Shown one piece after another: positions 1 through 7,819 of a DNA stretch of 64,000 nucleotides. Under the pieces are notes generated by a model. It was given only the letters and a program-made list of their open reading frames with translations. It was not told where the DNA came from and did not search any database. The stretch spans positions 5,876-69,875 of the forward strand of contig DATMLM010000023.1 of the NCBI GenBank assembly GCA_035570055.1, read 5' to 3'. This stretch comes from DASRDS01 sp035570055. Lineage in GTDB: Bacteria > Gemmatimonadota > Gemmatimonadetes > Gemmatimonadales > Gemmatimonadaceae. The translations under genes and the position numbers were made by a program. Position 1 is the stretch's first letter. Each line of letters starts with the position of its first letter.

Positions 1-2
1 TC

Positions 3-254
3 GAGGCGGGACACGAGCGCATCCGGCCGGTGCTCATGACGGCACTCGCCATGATCATCGGCATGCTCCCAATGGCATTGGGCCTGGGCGAAGGTGGCGA
101 GCAGAACGCGCCGTTGGGGCGGGCCGTCATCGGTGGCCTTCTGGTCGCGACCTTCGCGACGCTATTCTTCGTTCCGGTCGTCTATGCATCCATTCGCGGG
201 CGGGTTGTGCCGCGCGACACCGGAGATGTGTCTCTGGCCGGAGTCGATCGATAA
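3..254 (+). CDS. RND efflux transporter permease, C-terminal end (partial)
   Basis: Last 83 codons of a gene that begins before the window. The peptide has the end of an AcrB/MexB-type (HAE1 family) inner-membrane pump: a cytoplasmic turn (RIRPVLMTA), then two hydrophobic helices containing MIIGMLPMALG and GGLLVATFATLFFVPVVY. In the family these are the last two of twelve membrane segments of a proton-driven drug exporter. The stop overlaps the start of the adaptor gene by one base (TAATG), so the two are translationally coupled. Gene order here is permease then adaptor, the reverse of the usual order. Substrate cannot be told from this fragment. Confidence 0.88.
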   Translation, partial: EAGHERIRPVLMTALAMIIGMLPMALGLGEGGEQNAPLGRAVIGGLLVATFATLFFVPVVYASIRGRVVPRDTGDVSLAGVDR

Positions 255-1435
255 TGAAACACGTCCGCACCATCTCCTTCATCATCCTCGTCGCGGTGGC
301 GCTGCTCGTGGGCGGGCTGCCGCGCATCGCCCGCGCCCGCCGGCTCGCCGCCGCGGCGTCAGCGCGCAGCTCGAGCGCAGTCGGCGTCCTGGTCGCGACC
401 GTGCACCGCGCCGCCGCATCGTCCGACCTCGCGCTCCCCGGGACGGTCGAAGCCCTGCACGAAGCGTCGGTCTATGCCCAAACCGCCGGCTACGTGAAGC
501 GGTGGACCGTCGACATGGGCGCACATGTCAAATCCGGCCAAATCATGGCCCAGATCTCGACGCCCGAGGTCGATCAGCAACTCGAGGCGGCCCGGGCGAC
601 GCTCGCGCGCGCGCAGGCCACGTTGCTGCTCAACCGGACGAATCTCGTTCGGTGGAAAGACTTGGTACGCGATAGCGCGGTGTCAAAGCTGGAGCTCGAT
701 GAGCACCAAGCGGCGTTCGATGACGCGAACGCCGCCGTAATGGCCGACGAAGCCGACGTCCGTCGGCTCTCCGCTCTGCAACAGTTCTCCTACATCGTCG
801 CGCCGTTCTCCGGCGTCGTCACGTCGCGTTCGCTCGACGTCGGCCAGTATGTGTCAGCAGCGAGCGCTGGCCCGGCGACCAGCGGCATTGGGCGCGGCCT
901 CTACACGTTGGCGCAGATCGACACCGTGCGACTCCTCGTCAACGTCCCGCAGTCCGTGAGCTCGGCCATTACGGTGGGACAGCATGCCGCGGTCAGCGTG
1001 GCTGAGCGGCCAGGCAGAACATTTACGGGGACCGTGAGCCGGACGTCGGAGGCGCTGGATCCAGCCTCGCGGACGCTGCTCGTCGAAGTGCGGATCCTGA
1101 ATACCGACGGCGCTTTGGTGCCCGGGCTCTATGCGGACGTCCATTTTCAGATTGATCGAAGTGCCGCGCCGCTCCTCGTGACGGCCAACGCACTCGTCAC
1201 GCGGTCCGATGGTCCGCAAGTCGTCGAGGTGCGCTCGGACAGCACCGCGCACTTCTCGCCGATCAGGCTCGGCCGGGACTACGGCAGCGAAGTCGAGCTG
1301 ACGGATGGCGTCACGGAGGGCGCGACGGTGGTGGTCAACCCGTCGGACGACGTGATCGAGGGCGCGCGCCTCCGCGTGGTCAACTACAGCGACCGACCCA
1401 ATAGTGCTTCGAGCGATACGCGAGTGATAAAGTAG
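254..1435 (+). CDS. RND efflux periplasmic adaptor subunit (MFP/HlyD family)
   Basis: 393 residues, normal length for an MFP adaptor bridging an RND permease and a TolC channel across the periplasm. A hydrophobic N-terminal segment (about residues 8-22) acts as signal or anchor. Around residues 58-95 is the first lipoyl half (PGTVEALHEASVYAQTAGYV), then an alpha-hairpin of heptad-like helices (about 100-165), the second lipoyl half (IVAPFSGVVTSRSLDVGQYV) and beta-barrel domains. The start overlaps the permease stop by one base. The last 52 bases also encode, on the other strand, the end of the TolC gene, so the C-terminal tail is probably not structurally important. Confidence 0.9.
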   Translation: MKHVRTISFIILVAVALLVGGLPRIARARRLAAAASARSSSAVGVLVATVHRAAASSDLALPGTVEALHEASVYAQTAGYVKRWTVDMGAHVKSGQIMAQISTPEVDQQLEAARATLARAQATLLLNRTNLVRWKDLVRDSAVSKLELDEHQAAFDDANAAVMADEADVRRLSALQQFSYIVAPFSGVVTSRSLDVGQYVSAASAGPATSGIGRGLYTLAQIDTVRLLVNVPQSVSSAITVGQHAAVSVAERPGRTFTGTVSRTSEALDPASRTLLVEVRILNTDGALVPGLYADVHFQIDRSAAPLLVTANALVTRSDGPQVVEVRSDSTAHFSPIRLGRDYGSEVELTDGVTEGATVVVNPSDDVIEGARLRVVNYSDRPNSASSDTRVIK

Positions 1436-2748
1436 TTGTAGCGCGCGGTCACGAGGTCCGTCCGTGCTTGGGCCTCGTTGAGCTGCGCGGTCGTCAGATC
1501 GAGGAAGGTGGCGACGCCATTCCGGTAGCGCGCGAACATCACGCGCAGGTTCTCCTCGCCCGTCGCCACCTCCACTTCCGCCGACTGAATGCTCTCCTCG
1601 GCCAACCGCAAATTGGCGAGGAGCGCTTGGGCCTGACTCAGCGCGAACCGGTGCGTGTCCGACGCCGTCGACCGTGCGACGTCCATGTTGATCGAGGCCT
1701 GCTCGACGTCGTTCTCCCGCACGAACCCGTTGAACAACGGGAACGCCGTCCCCAACTGCACGAGCCATCCGGGGCGCGTCGCGTTGATGTTGAGCGACGT
1801 GTTCGCCCAGTTGTAGCCCCCCGAGAGGGTAATCGTCGGGAGATACTCGGTGCGCGCGGCGTCGAAGAACGCGCGCTGGGACCGCGCGCTCTGGTCGGCC
1901 GCGGTCACCGCGGGCGCCTGCGAGACGGCCAGCGCGATGATCTGCGAGTCGGCGAGCGCGAGGCGGAAGTCGATGACCGAGTCCACGCCGGTCACGCCTA
2001 CCGCGCCATCGACGCCAACGAGGCGACCGAGACTGTACGAGTACGTCGACAGCGTGTCCTCGGACGCGATCATCTGTTGGCGCGCTTGCTCGACCGCGAG
2101 CTGGGCTTGGAGCACGTCGGCGCGCGTCGCAGTCCCGGCGCGCAAGTTCGCGGATGCGTAGTCGAGCGCGCGCACGGCGTTTTCGATCCGTGTGAACGAC
2201 ACCTGTACGAGGTCGTGGCCGCGGAGTACGCCATACGCCTGCTGCTCGGCGGTCAGCGCCGTGCCGTACTTCTGCTCGACGAGCGCGGCATCCGCGGCGT
2301 GGGTCGTCGCTTTTGCCGCGGCGATCTCCGCGGGCCGCCGGCCGCCAGTGAAGACATCGTAGGACGCCGAGAACCCCGCCCAGTACGCATTCGGCGCGTA
2401 CGTAGTGCCCAAGCCGGAGCCCGTGAGAAAGCTTGGCGTACTCTTCGCGTTCTCTTGGAGCGCATTGGCATTGAACACGACGTTCGGCAAATACGCCCCA
2501 TAGGCGACGCGCTGGCCGGAGAGTCCAGAGTGGACAGCGCCACGGGCTTGTGCAACTGCCGGACTGTAGCGCAATGCGTTGGCGACGACCTGATCTATCG
2601 TCAGCATCGCCGCGTATCTGAATGTCGTATCGGGGGGCAACGTGTCCGCCATCGCCCGCGCCGTCAGACCTGGAGTCGGCGCCGTGGGGGTCTGTTGTGC
2701 ATTCGCGATCCCCACAACGCCGACTGTCGCAAAGTACCAGAGCTTCAT
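1384..2748 (-). CDS. TolC family outer membrane efflux protein
   Basis: 454 residues with signal peptide MKLWYFATVGVVGIANAQ and two outer-membrane-efflux (OEP) repeats, each with long amphipathic helices (for example VSFTRIENAVRALDYASANL, and a second helix set around residues 330-430). Known TolC proteins trimerise into a beta-barrel plus periplasmic tunnel. It probably completes the pump encoded convergently to its left. It lies 37 bp downstream of the FecR/DUF6600 gene on the same strand, so it may be co-transcribed with that gene rather than with the pump. A weak Shine-Dalgarno (AGGT) precedes the ATG. Its 3' end overlaps the adaptor gene by 52 nt. Confidence 0.9.
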   Translation of the reverse strand: MKLWYFATVGVVGIANAQQTPTAPTPGLTARAMADTLPPDTTFRYAAMLTIDQVVANALRYSPAVAQARGAVHSGLSGQRVAYGAYLPNVVFNANALQENAKSTPSFLTGSGLGTTYAPNAYWAGFSASYDVFTGGRRPAEIAAAKATTHAADAALVEQKYGTALTAEQQAYGVLRGHDLVQVSFTRIENAVRALDYASANLRAGTATRADVLQAQLAVEQARQQMIASEDTLSTYSYSLGRLVGVDGAVGVTGVDSVIDFRLALADSQIIALAVSQAPAVTAADQSARSQRAFFDAARTEYLPTITLSGGYNWANTSLNINATRPGWLVQLGTAFPLFNGFVRENDVEQASINMDVARSTASDTHRFALSQAQALLANLRLAEESIQSAEVEVATGEENLRVMFARYRNGVATFLDLTTAQLNEAQARTDLVTARYNYFITRVSLEALLGRSL

Positions 2749-2785
2749 CTGTTACCTACGGACAAGACGATCCAGTCGTTGCGTG

Positions 2786-4777
2786 CTAATGCTTCTTTGG
2801 CTCAGGTGCTGGGCGAGGCGGTGGTGCTGCCGGACGAGGTGCTGGCGCCGCGGGACGCGGCGGAGGCGCCGGCATCGCCTTCGCACCACTGCTACGTGCC
2901 TGCACGTAGTTATTGTCGAGGGTGCGATGCTCGGTCGCCTGCTGTTTCGCGAGCGCCTGCGGCTGAACGTTCGCTGGCGGATTCGCGGCCTCTTGCGCGT
3001 GCCGGTTTTCCATGTCGTTCCGCTGCTGCGTATACTGCTGCGCGAGATTGGGATGCGGAGCCGGTGCTGACGAAATCGTCGGTTTCGGCGGCGGCTGCGG
3101 AACGCGTGTCGCGGTTGCCGGACCACGCGTGGGCTCGGCCACCGGTGCGCGCGGTTGCGATGGCGTGGGATGCGGCACCGGCGTGGCGACGTATCCGGGG
3201 CGGGCGACCGGCTTTGGCGCGGTCGACGCGGCGACCGCCGGACGCGCGGGCTTGAGCGTCACGCCAGGCCGCACCGGTTGATTGGCGGGCCGCACCGCAA
3301 CCACTGGCTCGGGTGGCCGCTTGATCGTCGCCAGCTCGGACGCTGCGGCTGGACGGCCGGGATGTGCGGCGAGGAGCTTCGCCTGTTCGTCGAACGACGG
3401 CGGTGCCCTGGGTGGTTGCCGTACCGCGACGACGGTCCGGTTGATGAGTGCGGCGGGCGGACGATGCTGAGACACGATCGGCGCGATACTTTGGCGGGTC
3501 GGGACGAAGGGCGCGCTCGATCCGAGCCGCGGCGCCTGCTGAATCGCACCTGGTGGGACGCGCACGGCGTAGCGGGAGACCGGCTGTCCATTTCGGAACG
3601 CGTTGTCCGGAACGACGGTCACCGCGCCCGCCACTTCGCGGTTGCGATACGTAATGTTGGTGACGTTGGTGACGTTCGTGATATTCGTCACGTTGGTGAC
3701 GTTCGTGATGTTCACGTTCCGGACGTACGTGTTGCTCACGTGGTACGAGGGATAGTACGCCTCCTCGGGCGCGAGCGGGAACCAGCCGACCCCGACGCCG
3801 CCACCGAATGACACGCCGGCGTTCCATCCGCGGCCGCCGACGAACGCGACCAGCGCGGGTGCCCACACCGGCCGCTCGTAGACGCGGCCCGGGCACCAAC
3901 CCCAGTGGTCTTCGGCGTACACCCAACGGCCGTAGTGGAACGGCGCCCAACCCCACGGCGCGTCGTCGACCCACGTCCATCCATAGGGTCCTTCCCACAC
4001 CCAGTGGCCGTAGTGATACGGGCTCCATCCAGCGACGACGGTCGTCGGCGTCCACACCGCGCCGTACGTCGGATCGTCGCGCCACCCGCCGTTCCCATCG
4101 AGATCGTCGTACCCCGCGATGTCGGCCGAGACGTAGCGCGCGGAGGCCGAGGACTCTTCGCGATGGTCGCGGTCGTCGCTCCACTGATCCCAGCTGTCTT
4201 CGGGGCCGATGTCGACCACATCGTACGTCGGCGCGTCGGTGCCGTTCACCGTCGCGGCCTGTTTCGCGTTGACAGTGAACGATGAGCCGGCCGCGGTCAC
4301 GGCCACTTGGCCGGCCCACACTTTCACGGTCGACTGGCTGCCGTCCGGCGACACGTCGATGCGATAGTCGCCAGCCTGGCCGACCCCGATCGCGGCGTTC
4401 GGCGTGTCGAACTCTTCGGACTCGCCATCGTTCAAGTGGCGCACGCTGACCGTCGCCGTGCCCTGCGTGACGCTCGCCTGGATCGTGTTGTCGTCGAGGT
4501 TGGCGATGTCGAGCTCCGTCCCTCCCGCCAATCGGATCCGAGTCTGTCCGATCTGGACCTCGGCTCGGCCATTCGAGTCGACCCAGACGCGATCGCCGGT
4601 GGTGAGCGCGCGGTTCGGCACGGCCGCGGCCCACTCCGTGTCGCCCGCGGGCCGCAGCGAGACGGTGCCGGAGATGTAGCCGAGCCGGCCGGCGCGGGTC
4701 GGGGGATCCTGATCCTGCGCGGCCGCGGCGACACTCAGCACCGCGAGGGCGATCGTCATCGAGAACACAACTTTCAT
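2786..4777 (-). CDS. FecR-like / DUF6600 domain secreted protein with TVT repeats and proline-rich tail
   Basis: 663 residues. Signal peptide (MKVVFSMTIALAVLSVAAAA), then a FecR-like beta domain (about 30-175: LTTGDRVWVDSNGRAEVQIG, FDTPNAAIGVGQAGDYRIDV). Next is an aromatic block of the DUF6600 type (about 225-330) in which W-x-PY-x-YG-x-W motifs recur (GYGVWTP-like, YGWTWVDDAPWGWAPFHYG). After that come short N-(I/V)-T repeats, then a long Ala/Pro/Arg-rich tail ending in PAPEPKKH. Domain order suggests an exported, possibly cell-envelope-bound protein; function unknown. The start overlaps the stop of a small upstream gene by ATGA, with GAGGAG ahead of it, indicating coupling. Confidence 0.82.
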   Translation of the reverse strand: MKVVFSMTIALAVLSVAAAAQDQDPPTRAGRLGYISGTVSLRPAGDTEWAAAVPNRALTTGDRVWVDSNGRAEVQIGQTRIRLAGGTELDIANLDDNTIQASVTQGTATVSVRHLNDGESEEFDTPNAAIGVGQAGDYRIDVSPDGSQSTVKVWAGQVAVTAAGSSFTVNAKQAATVNGTDAPTYDVVDIGPEDSWDQWSDDRDHREESSASARYVSADIAGYDDLDGNGGWRDDPTYGAVWTPTTVVAGWSPYHYGHWVWEGPYGWTWVDDAPWGWAPFHYGRWVYAEDHWGWCPGRVYERPVWAPALVAFVGGRGWNAGVSFGGGVGVGWFPLAPEEAYYPSYHVSNTYVRNVNITNVTNVTNITNVTNVTNITYRNREVAGAVTVVPDNAFRNGQPVSRYAVRVPPGAIQQAPRLGSSAPFVPTRQSIAPIVSQHRPPAALINRTVVAVRQPPRAPPSFDEQAKLLAAHPGRPAAASELATIKRPPEPVVAVRPANQPVRPGVTLKPARPAVAASTAPKPVARPGYVATPVPHPTPSQPRAPVAEPTRGPATATRVPQPPPKPTISSAPAPHPNLAQQYTQQRNDMENRHAQEAANPPANVQPQALAKQQATEHRTLDNNYVQARSSGAKAMPAPPPRPAAPAPRPAAPPPRPAPEPKKH
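3646..3722 (-). repeat. Tandem N-V/I-T codon repeats inside the DUF6600 gene
   Basis: About eight near-identical 9-bp units (forms of gttggtgac / gttcgtgat on the plus strand) encode repeated NVT/NIT tripeptides between the aromatic block and the tail. The near-perfect DNA repetition would let the tract change length by slippage in multiples of three codons without breaking the frame. Confidence 0.75.
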
Positions 4778-4956
4778 AGCTGGCTCCTCAACTCACGCCA
4801 GATCGCCACGCGGTCGCGGGTGATCTCGTTGGGTGGGTCCGTCTCGTACCACGCGGGATACTCGCCGATCGGAAATCCGCCGGTGTAACCCGGCGGATAC
4901 GTCACAAAGATCTGGCCGCCTCGCAGGCTATACTCCAAGTTCACTCGGTCACGCAT
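4774..4956 (-). CDS. Small conserved-looking protein upstream of the FecR/DUF6600 gene
   Basis: 60 residues from ATG at 4956 (GTG codons at 4959 and 4971 are alternatives), beginning MRDRVNLEYSLRGGQIFVTY and Gly/Pro/Tyr-rich in the middle. Third codon positions are about 80% G or C, as in surrounding real genes, and the stop overlaps the next start as ATGA with a GAGGAG ribosome-binding site inside its own 3' end. That is good evidence of translation. No signal peptide, membrane segment or recognisable domain. The intergenic space to the divergent DJ-1 gene is about 15 bp, so the promoters must overlap. Confidence 0.55.
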   Translation of the reverse strand: MRDRVNLEYSLRGGQIFVTYPPGYTGGFPIGEYPAWYETDPPNEITRDRVAIWRELRSQL

Positions 4957-4971
4957 CACCCAAACATACAC

Positions 4972-5547
4972 ATGACGAGCCCGAGTACGGCAGTTCTGGT
5001 CTTCGAGGGGTTCGCCGACTGGGAGCCCTCCTATGCATTAACCGGGCTTCGGCGTTGGGGGAAGCGGTCGGTCACGACATACGGGTACAGCCTGTCCCCT
5101 ATCACGTCGATGGGCGGGCTCCGCGTCATGCCGGACCGTGTCCTCGAAGACCTCGACGCACCGGAGCTGCTGCTCCTGCCGGGCGGCGAGATGTGGGAGC
5201 AGGGATACCCGGCCGATCGCCTGCATCCCATCCTGCATGATCTTGCGGCCAACTCGATACCCATCGCGGGAATCTGCGCAGCGACCGTAGCGCTGGCGCG
5301 CGCGGGCCTGTTCCGCGACCACCGGCATACGAGCAACGGCCGCGATTTTCTCTCGCACTATGCGCCAAACTACGAGACGCCGTCTCTGTACATCGATACA
5401 TCGCGCGCCGTCGCCGACCGCGGCATCATCTCGGCCTCCGGCCTGGGCGCCGTCGAGTTCGCGGCCGAGATCTTCACGACGTTGAGGGCATTGCCCGATG
5501 AGGCCATCGCGCAGTTTCGCGCGATGTATCGCGCTCAAGCGTCGTAG
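4972..5547 (+). CDS. DJ-1/PfpI family protein (class I glutamine amidotransferase-like)
   Basis: 191 residues covering the whole DJ-1/PfpI fold: an N-terminal strand (TAVLVFEGFADWEPSYAL), the oxyanion segment LLLPGGEMWEQGYP, and the nucleophile elbow GICAATVALARAGL with Cys at about residue 102, followed by HTSNG. The family contains chaperones, deglycase-like proteins, proteases and transcription regulators; the sequence does not decide between these. No signal peptide, so cytoplasmic. Its 3' end overlaps the convergent monooxygenase-fold gene by 13 nt. Confidence 0.85.
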   Translation: MTSPSTAVLVFEGFADWEPSYALTGLRRWGKRSVTTYGYSLSPITSMGGLRVMPDRVLEDLDAPELLLLPGGEMWEQGYPADRLHPILHDLAANSIPIAGICAATVALARAGLFRDHRHTSNGRDFLSHYAPNYETPSLYIDTSRAVADRGIISASGLGAVEFAAEIFTTLRALPDEAIAQFRAMYRAQAS

Positions 5548-5840
5548 ATGATGTCGTAGTGCATGACGCGCTGGTCGTAGTCGATGAGCGCGGCCTGGCC
5601 TTCGGGTTCGACGACCGCGCGGTCGATGTTCGCGCCGGCGAACGCGCGGACCGCGTCCAGTGAAGTCCAGCGCGTCTCGACGACGTATTCGATGTCGTGC
5701 GCGCGGTACTGGCGCAGCAGCGTGGCGCCCGCAAAGCCATCGAGACGTTGCAGCTGCGGCAACACTGTGTCGATAAAATGGCGAGGGTACCCGGACGGAT
5801 TCGCCAAGGCGGCTCGTCCGTGCCAGACGCGGACGATCAT
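5535..5840 (-). CDS. Antibiotic biosynthesis monooxygenase (ABM)-fold protein
   Basis: About 101 residues from ATG at 5840 (MIVRVWHGRA). A longer form starting at 5879 would overlap the upstream peptidase gene. The pattern of one ferredoxin-like ABM domain is visible: IVRVWHGRAA, then GFAGATLLRQYRAHDIEYVV, then ETRWTSLDAVRAFAG. Such small dimeric proteins act on quinones, haem or other aromatic substrates, or have lost activity. It follows the M1 peptidase stop by 10 nt, so the two probably share a transcript. Overlaps the DJ-1 gene end by 13 nt. Confidence 0.75.
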   Translation of the reverse strand: MIVRVWHGRAALANPSGYPRHFIDTVLPQLQRLDGFAGATLLRQYRAHDIEYVVETRWTSLDAVRAFAGANIDRAVVEPEGQAALIDYDQRVMHYDIIYDA

Positions 5841-5850
5841 GGTCGCTTGC

Positions 5851-7737
5851 TCATTGTCGGGGCCAGATGTTATTGGCATGATCGATATCCGGGAGTGATT
5901 TGTGTGGATCGAGCTCAGCGCGGGTTACGCGCTTCGTCCCGGGCACGTGATACGTGAACCGCGATCCCAGGTTCCACATCTCGATCGGCAGTCGCACCGC
6001 TATGTGCGTCCCGTCTTCGAACGTGACGGCGAGCTCGGCCGGCATGATCATCGTCCCACGATTCGAAAGATAAACTTTGCTCCCGCTGACGGAATCGATC
6101 GCTTGGTCGAGCCGGGCCGTCGTATAGATCCACCCGCGCCAGAACCAGTCCAGGTCCATGCCGGACTCGTCTCGCATCATCCGAAAGAAGTCCGCCGGCG
6201 TCGGATGCTTGAACTGCCACGCACGGATATACGCACGGAACGCGGCGTCGAAGCGCTCTTTGCCGAGGACTTCGTAGCGAAGCTCCTGCATCATGAGGGC
6301 CGGCTTCTGGTACGCGTCCCAAAAGAGATCGTGCACTTCGGTCGGCTTCGTGATGATCGGCTGCTCGGCGCCGGGCACCGCGTGGTCCGGATAGAGGTGC
6401 AGCGGATGCACCTCGATCGTGTCGCCATACGGCGTACCCGCGAAATATTTCGCGGCGTTGCCGAGGTCGATGAACGTGTTGAAGCCCTCGTCCATCCAGG
6501 GGTATAGCCGCTCGTTCGACCCGACGACCATCGGGAACCACTCGTGCCCGAACTCGTGCGCGAGGACCCACTGCTGCTCCTCGCGGCTCGGGCTGTTCGG
6601 CACGAACGTCAGCATCGGGTATTCCATGCCTTCGATCGGGCCCTCGACCGTGGTGGCGTGCGAGTACGGATACGGGAACCATTGCTCGCTGAAATACTGG
6701 ATCGCTCCCCGGGCCATCCGGTTCGCCTCTTCCCACTTGTCGGCGGATGGCCTGTAGAGAGTTTCAATCAGGATGCCACGATACCCACTCGCATCCCACC
6801 GAAAGTTCGGCGCGGCCGCGAAGGCCAAGTCGCGCACGCTGTCGGCCACGAAATGCCAGGTCAGCGTGCCGTTGGCCGTTGGTCTCGTCTGTCCGGCATC
6901 GCCGGCTTCCTGCTTGCTGATCACGGCAATCGCGGTGTCGGACGCTAACGCGCGCCGAAGGCGCGTGCGTTCCCGTTCCGTGAGCACGACGTCGGGATTC
7001 TGCAGCCGCCCGGTCGCCGCGACGATGTAGGACGCAGGCACGGTGATGAGCGCATCGAAGTGCCCGTACTCGAGATAGAACTCTCCGGCGCCGATATACG
7101 GCTCATGGTTCCACCCGTGCACATCGTCATAGACAGCCATGCGCGGATACCATTGCGCGATCTCGTAGAGCGTCCCGTCGTGTCCCATGCGCCCAGCGCC
7201 TTGCTCGGGCACATGGAATGACCACGCGAGATCCAAGTCGATGGTGTCGCCGGGAGCCAAGGGCCGGGCGAGATCGATCCGCATAGTTGTTCCGTAGATC
7301 GACTTTTGGGCTGCCTTGCCGCCGACTCTGACCGAGTCGAGCGTGAGGCCACCCGCGAACCCTTGGCACGAGAAGTCGAACGTCGATCCGAGGAACACGA
7401 GCGGCGGCTGATCGAGCACGTTCGTGATGCTCGACGGCGCGCAAATGTTCTGCTCCAGGAACATCCAGAGGTAGGGCAGTGCGTCGGGCGACCGATTGAC
7501 GTAATGGATGGTCTCGCGCCCCCGCACCTCGTTGTTCGCGGGATCGAGCGCAGCGCGAATCCGATAGTCGACGCGCTGCTGCCAATAGCGCGGCCCAGGC
7601 CGGCCCGCGGCGGTCCGGTATTCGTTCGGCGTACTCAGCCCGAGCGGCCGGAATGGCGATGAGTCGGCGACGCTCTGCGCCGGCAGCGGTGCGGCGGCGA
7701 GGACGCCGATCAGGATGAGGCGACACGGTGCGTTCAT
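5851..7737 (-). CDS. M1 family zinc metallopeptidase, secreted
   Basis: About 628 residues from ATG 7737, which gives a classic signal peptide (MNAPCRLILIGVLAAAPLPA); GTG 7755 would add six residues. The gluzincin signature is intact: HEFGHEW followed 18 residues on by E in WMDEGFNTF, supplying the two zinc histidines, the catalytic glutamate and the third zinc ligand. The substrate-binding motif before it reads EGPIEGMEYPML (GxMEN-like, with Tyr-Pro replacing Asn). An N-terminal beta domain precedes it. Known relatives are aminopeptidases that trim peptides; here it is probably periplasmic or cell-surface. Confidence 0.88.
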   Translation of the reverse strand: MNAPCRLILIGVLAAAPLPAQSVADSSPFRPLGLSTPNEYRTAAGRPGPRYWQQRVDYRIRAALDPANNEVRGRETIHYVNRSPDALPYLWMFLEQNICAPSSITNVLDQPPLVFLGSTFDFSCQGFAGGLTLDSVRVGGKAAQKSIYGTTMRIDLARPLAPGDTIDLDLAWSFHVPEQGAGRMGHDGTLYEIAQWYPRMAVYDDVHGWNHEPYIGAGEFYLEYGHFDALITVPASYIVAATGRLQNPDVVLTERERTRLRRALASDTAIAVISKQEAGDAGQTRPTANGTLTWHFVADSVRDLAFAAAPNFRWDASGYRGILIETLYRPSADKWEEANRMARGAIQYFSEQWFPYPYSHATTVEGPIEGMEYPMLTFVPNSPSREEQQWVLAHEFGHEWFPMVVGSNERLYPWMDEGFNTFIDLGNAAKYFAGTPYGDTIEVHPLHLYPDHAVPGAEQPIITKPTEVHDLFWDAYQKPALMMQELRYEVLGKERFDAAFRAYIRAWQFKHPTPADFFRMMRDESGMDLDWFWRGWIYTTARLDQAIDSVSGSKVYLSNRGTMIMPAELAVTFEDGTHIAVRLPIEMWNLGSRFTYHVPGTKRVTRAELDPHKSLPDIDHANNIWPRQ

Positions 7738-7819
7738 GGCCCAAGAAAATCGCACTCGGTCGAGTCCGGCGTTAGGGTAGGTTGTTACACGACCTCCATG
7801 TCTTAATGGGCGGGATTGT

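Noticed and set aside
1468..3255. Large plus-strand open frame (595 codons)
   Set aside because: Antisense to the TolC and DUF6600 genes; Arg/His-rich shadow composition typical of high-GC antisense frames.
3646..3722. CRISPR-like short repeats
   Set aside because: Nine-base units without spacers, in frame within a protein gene.
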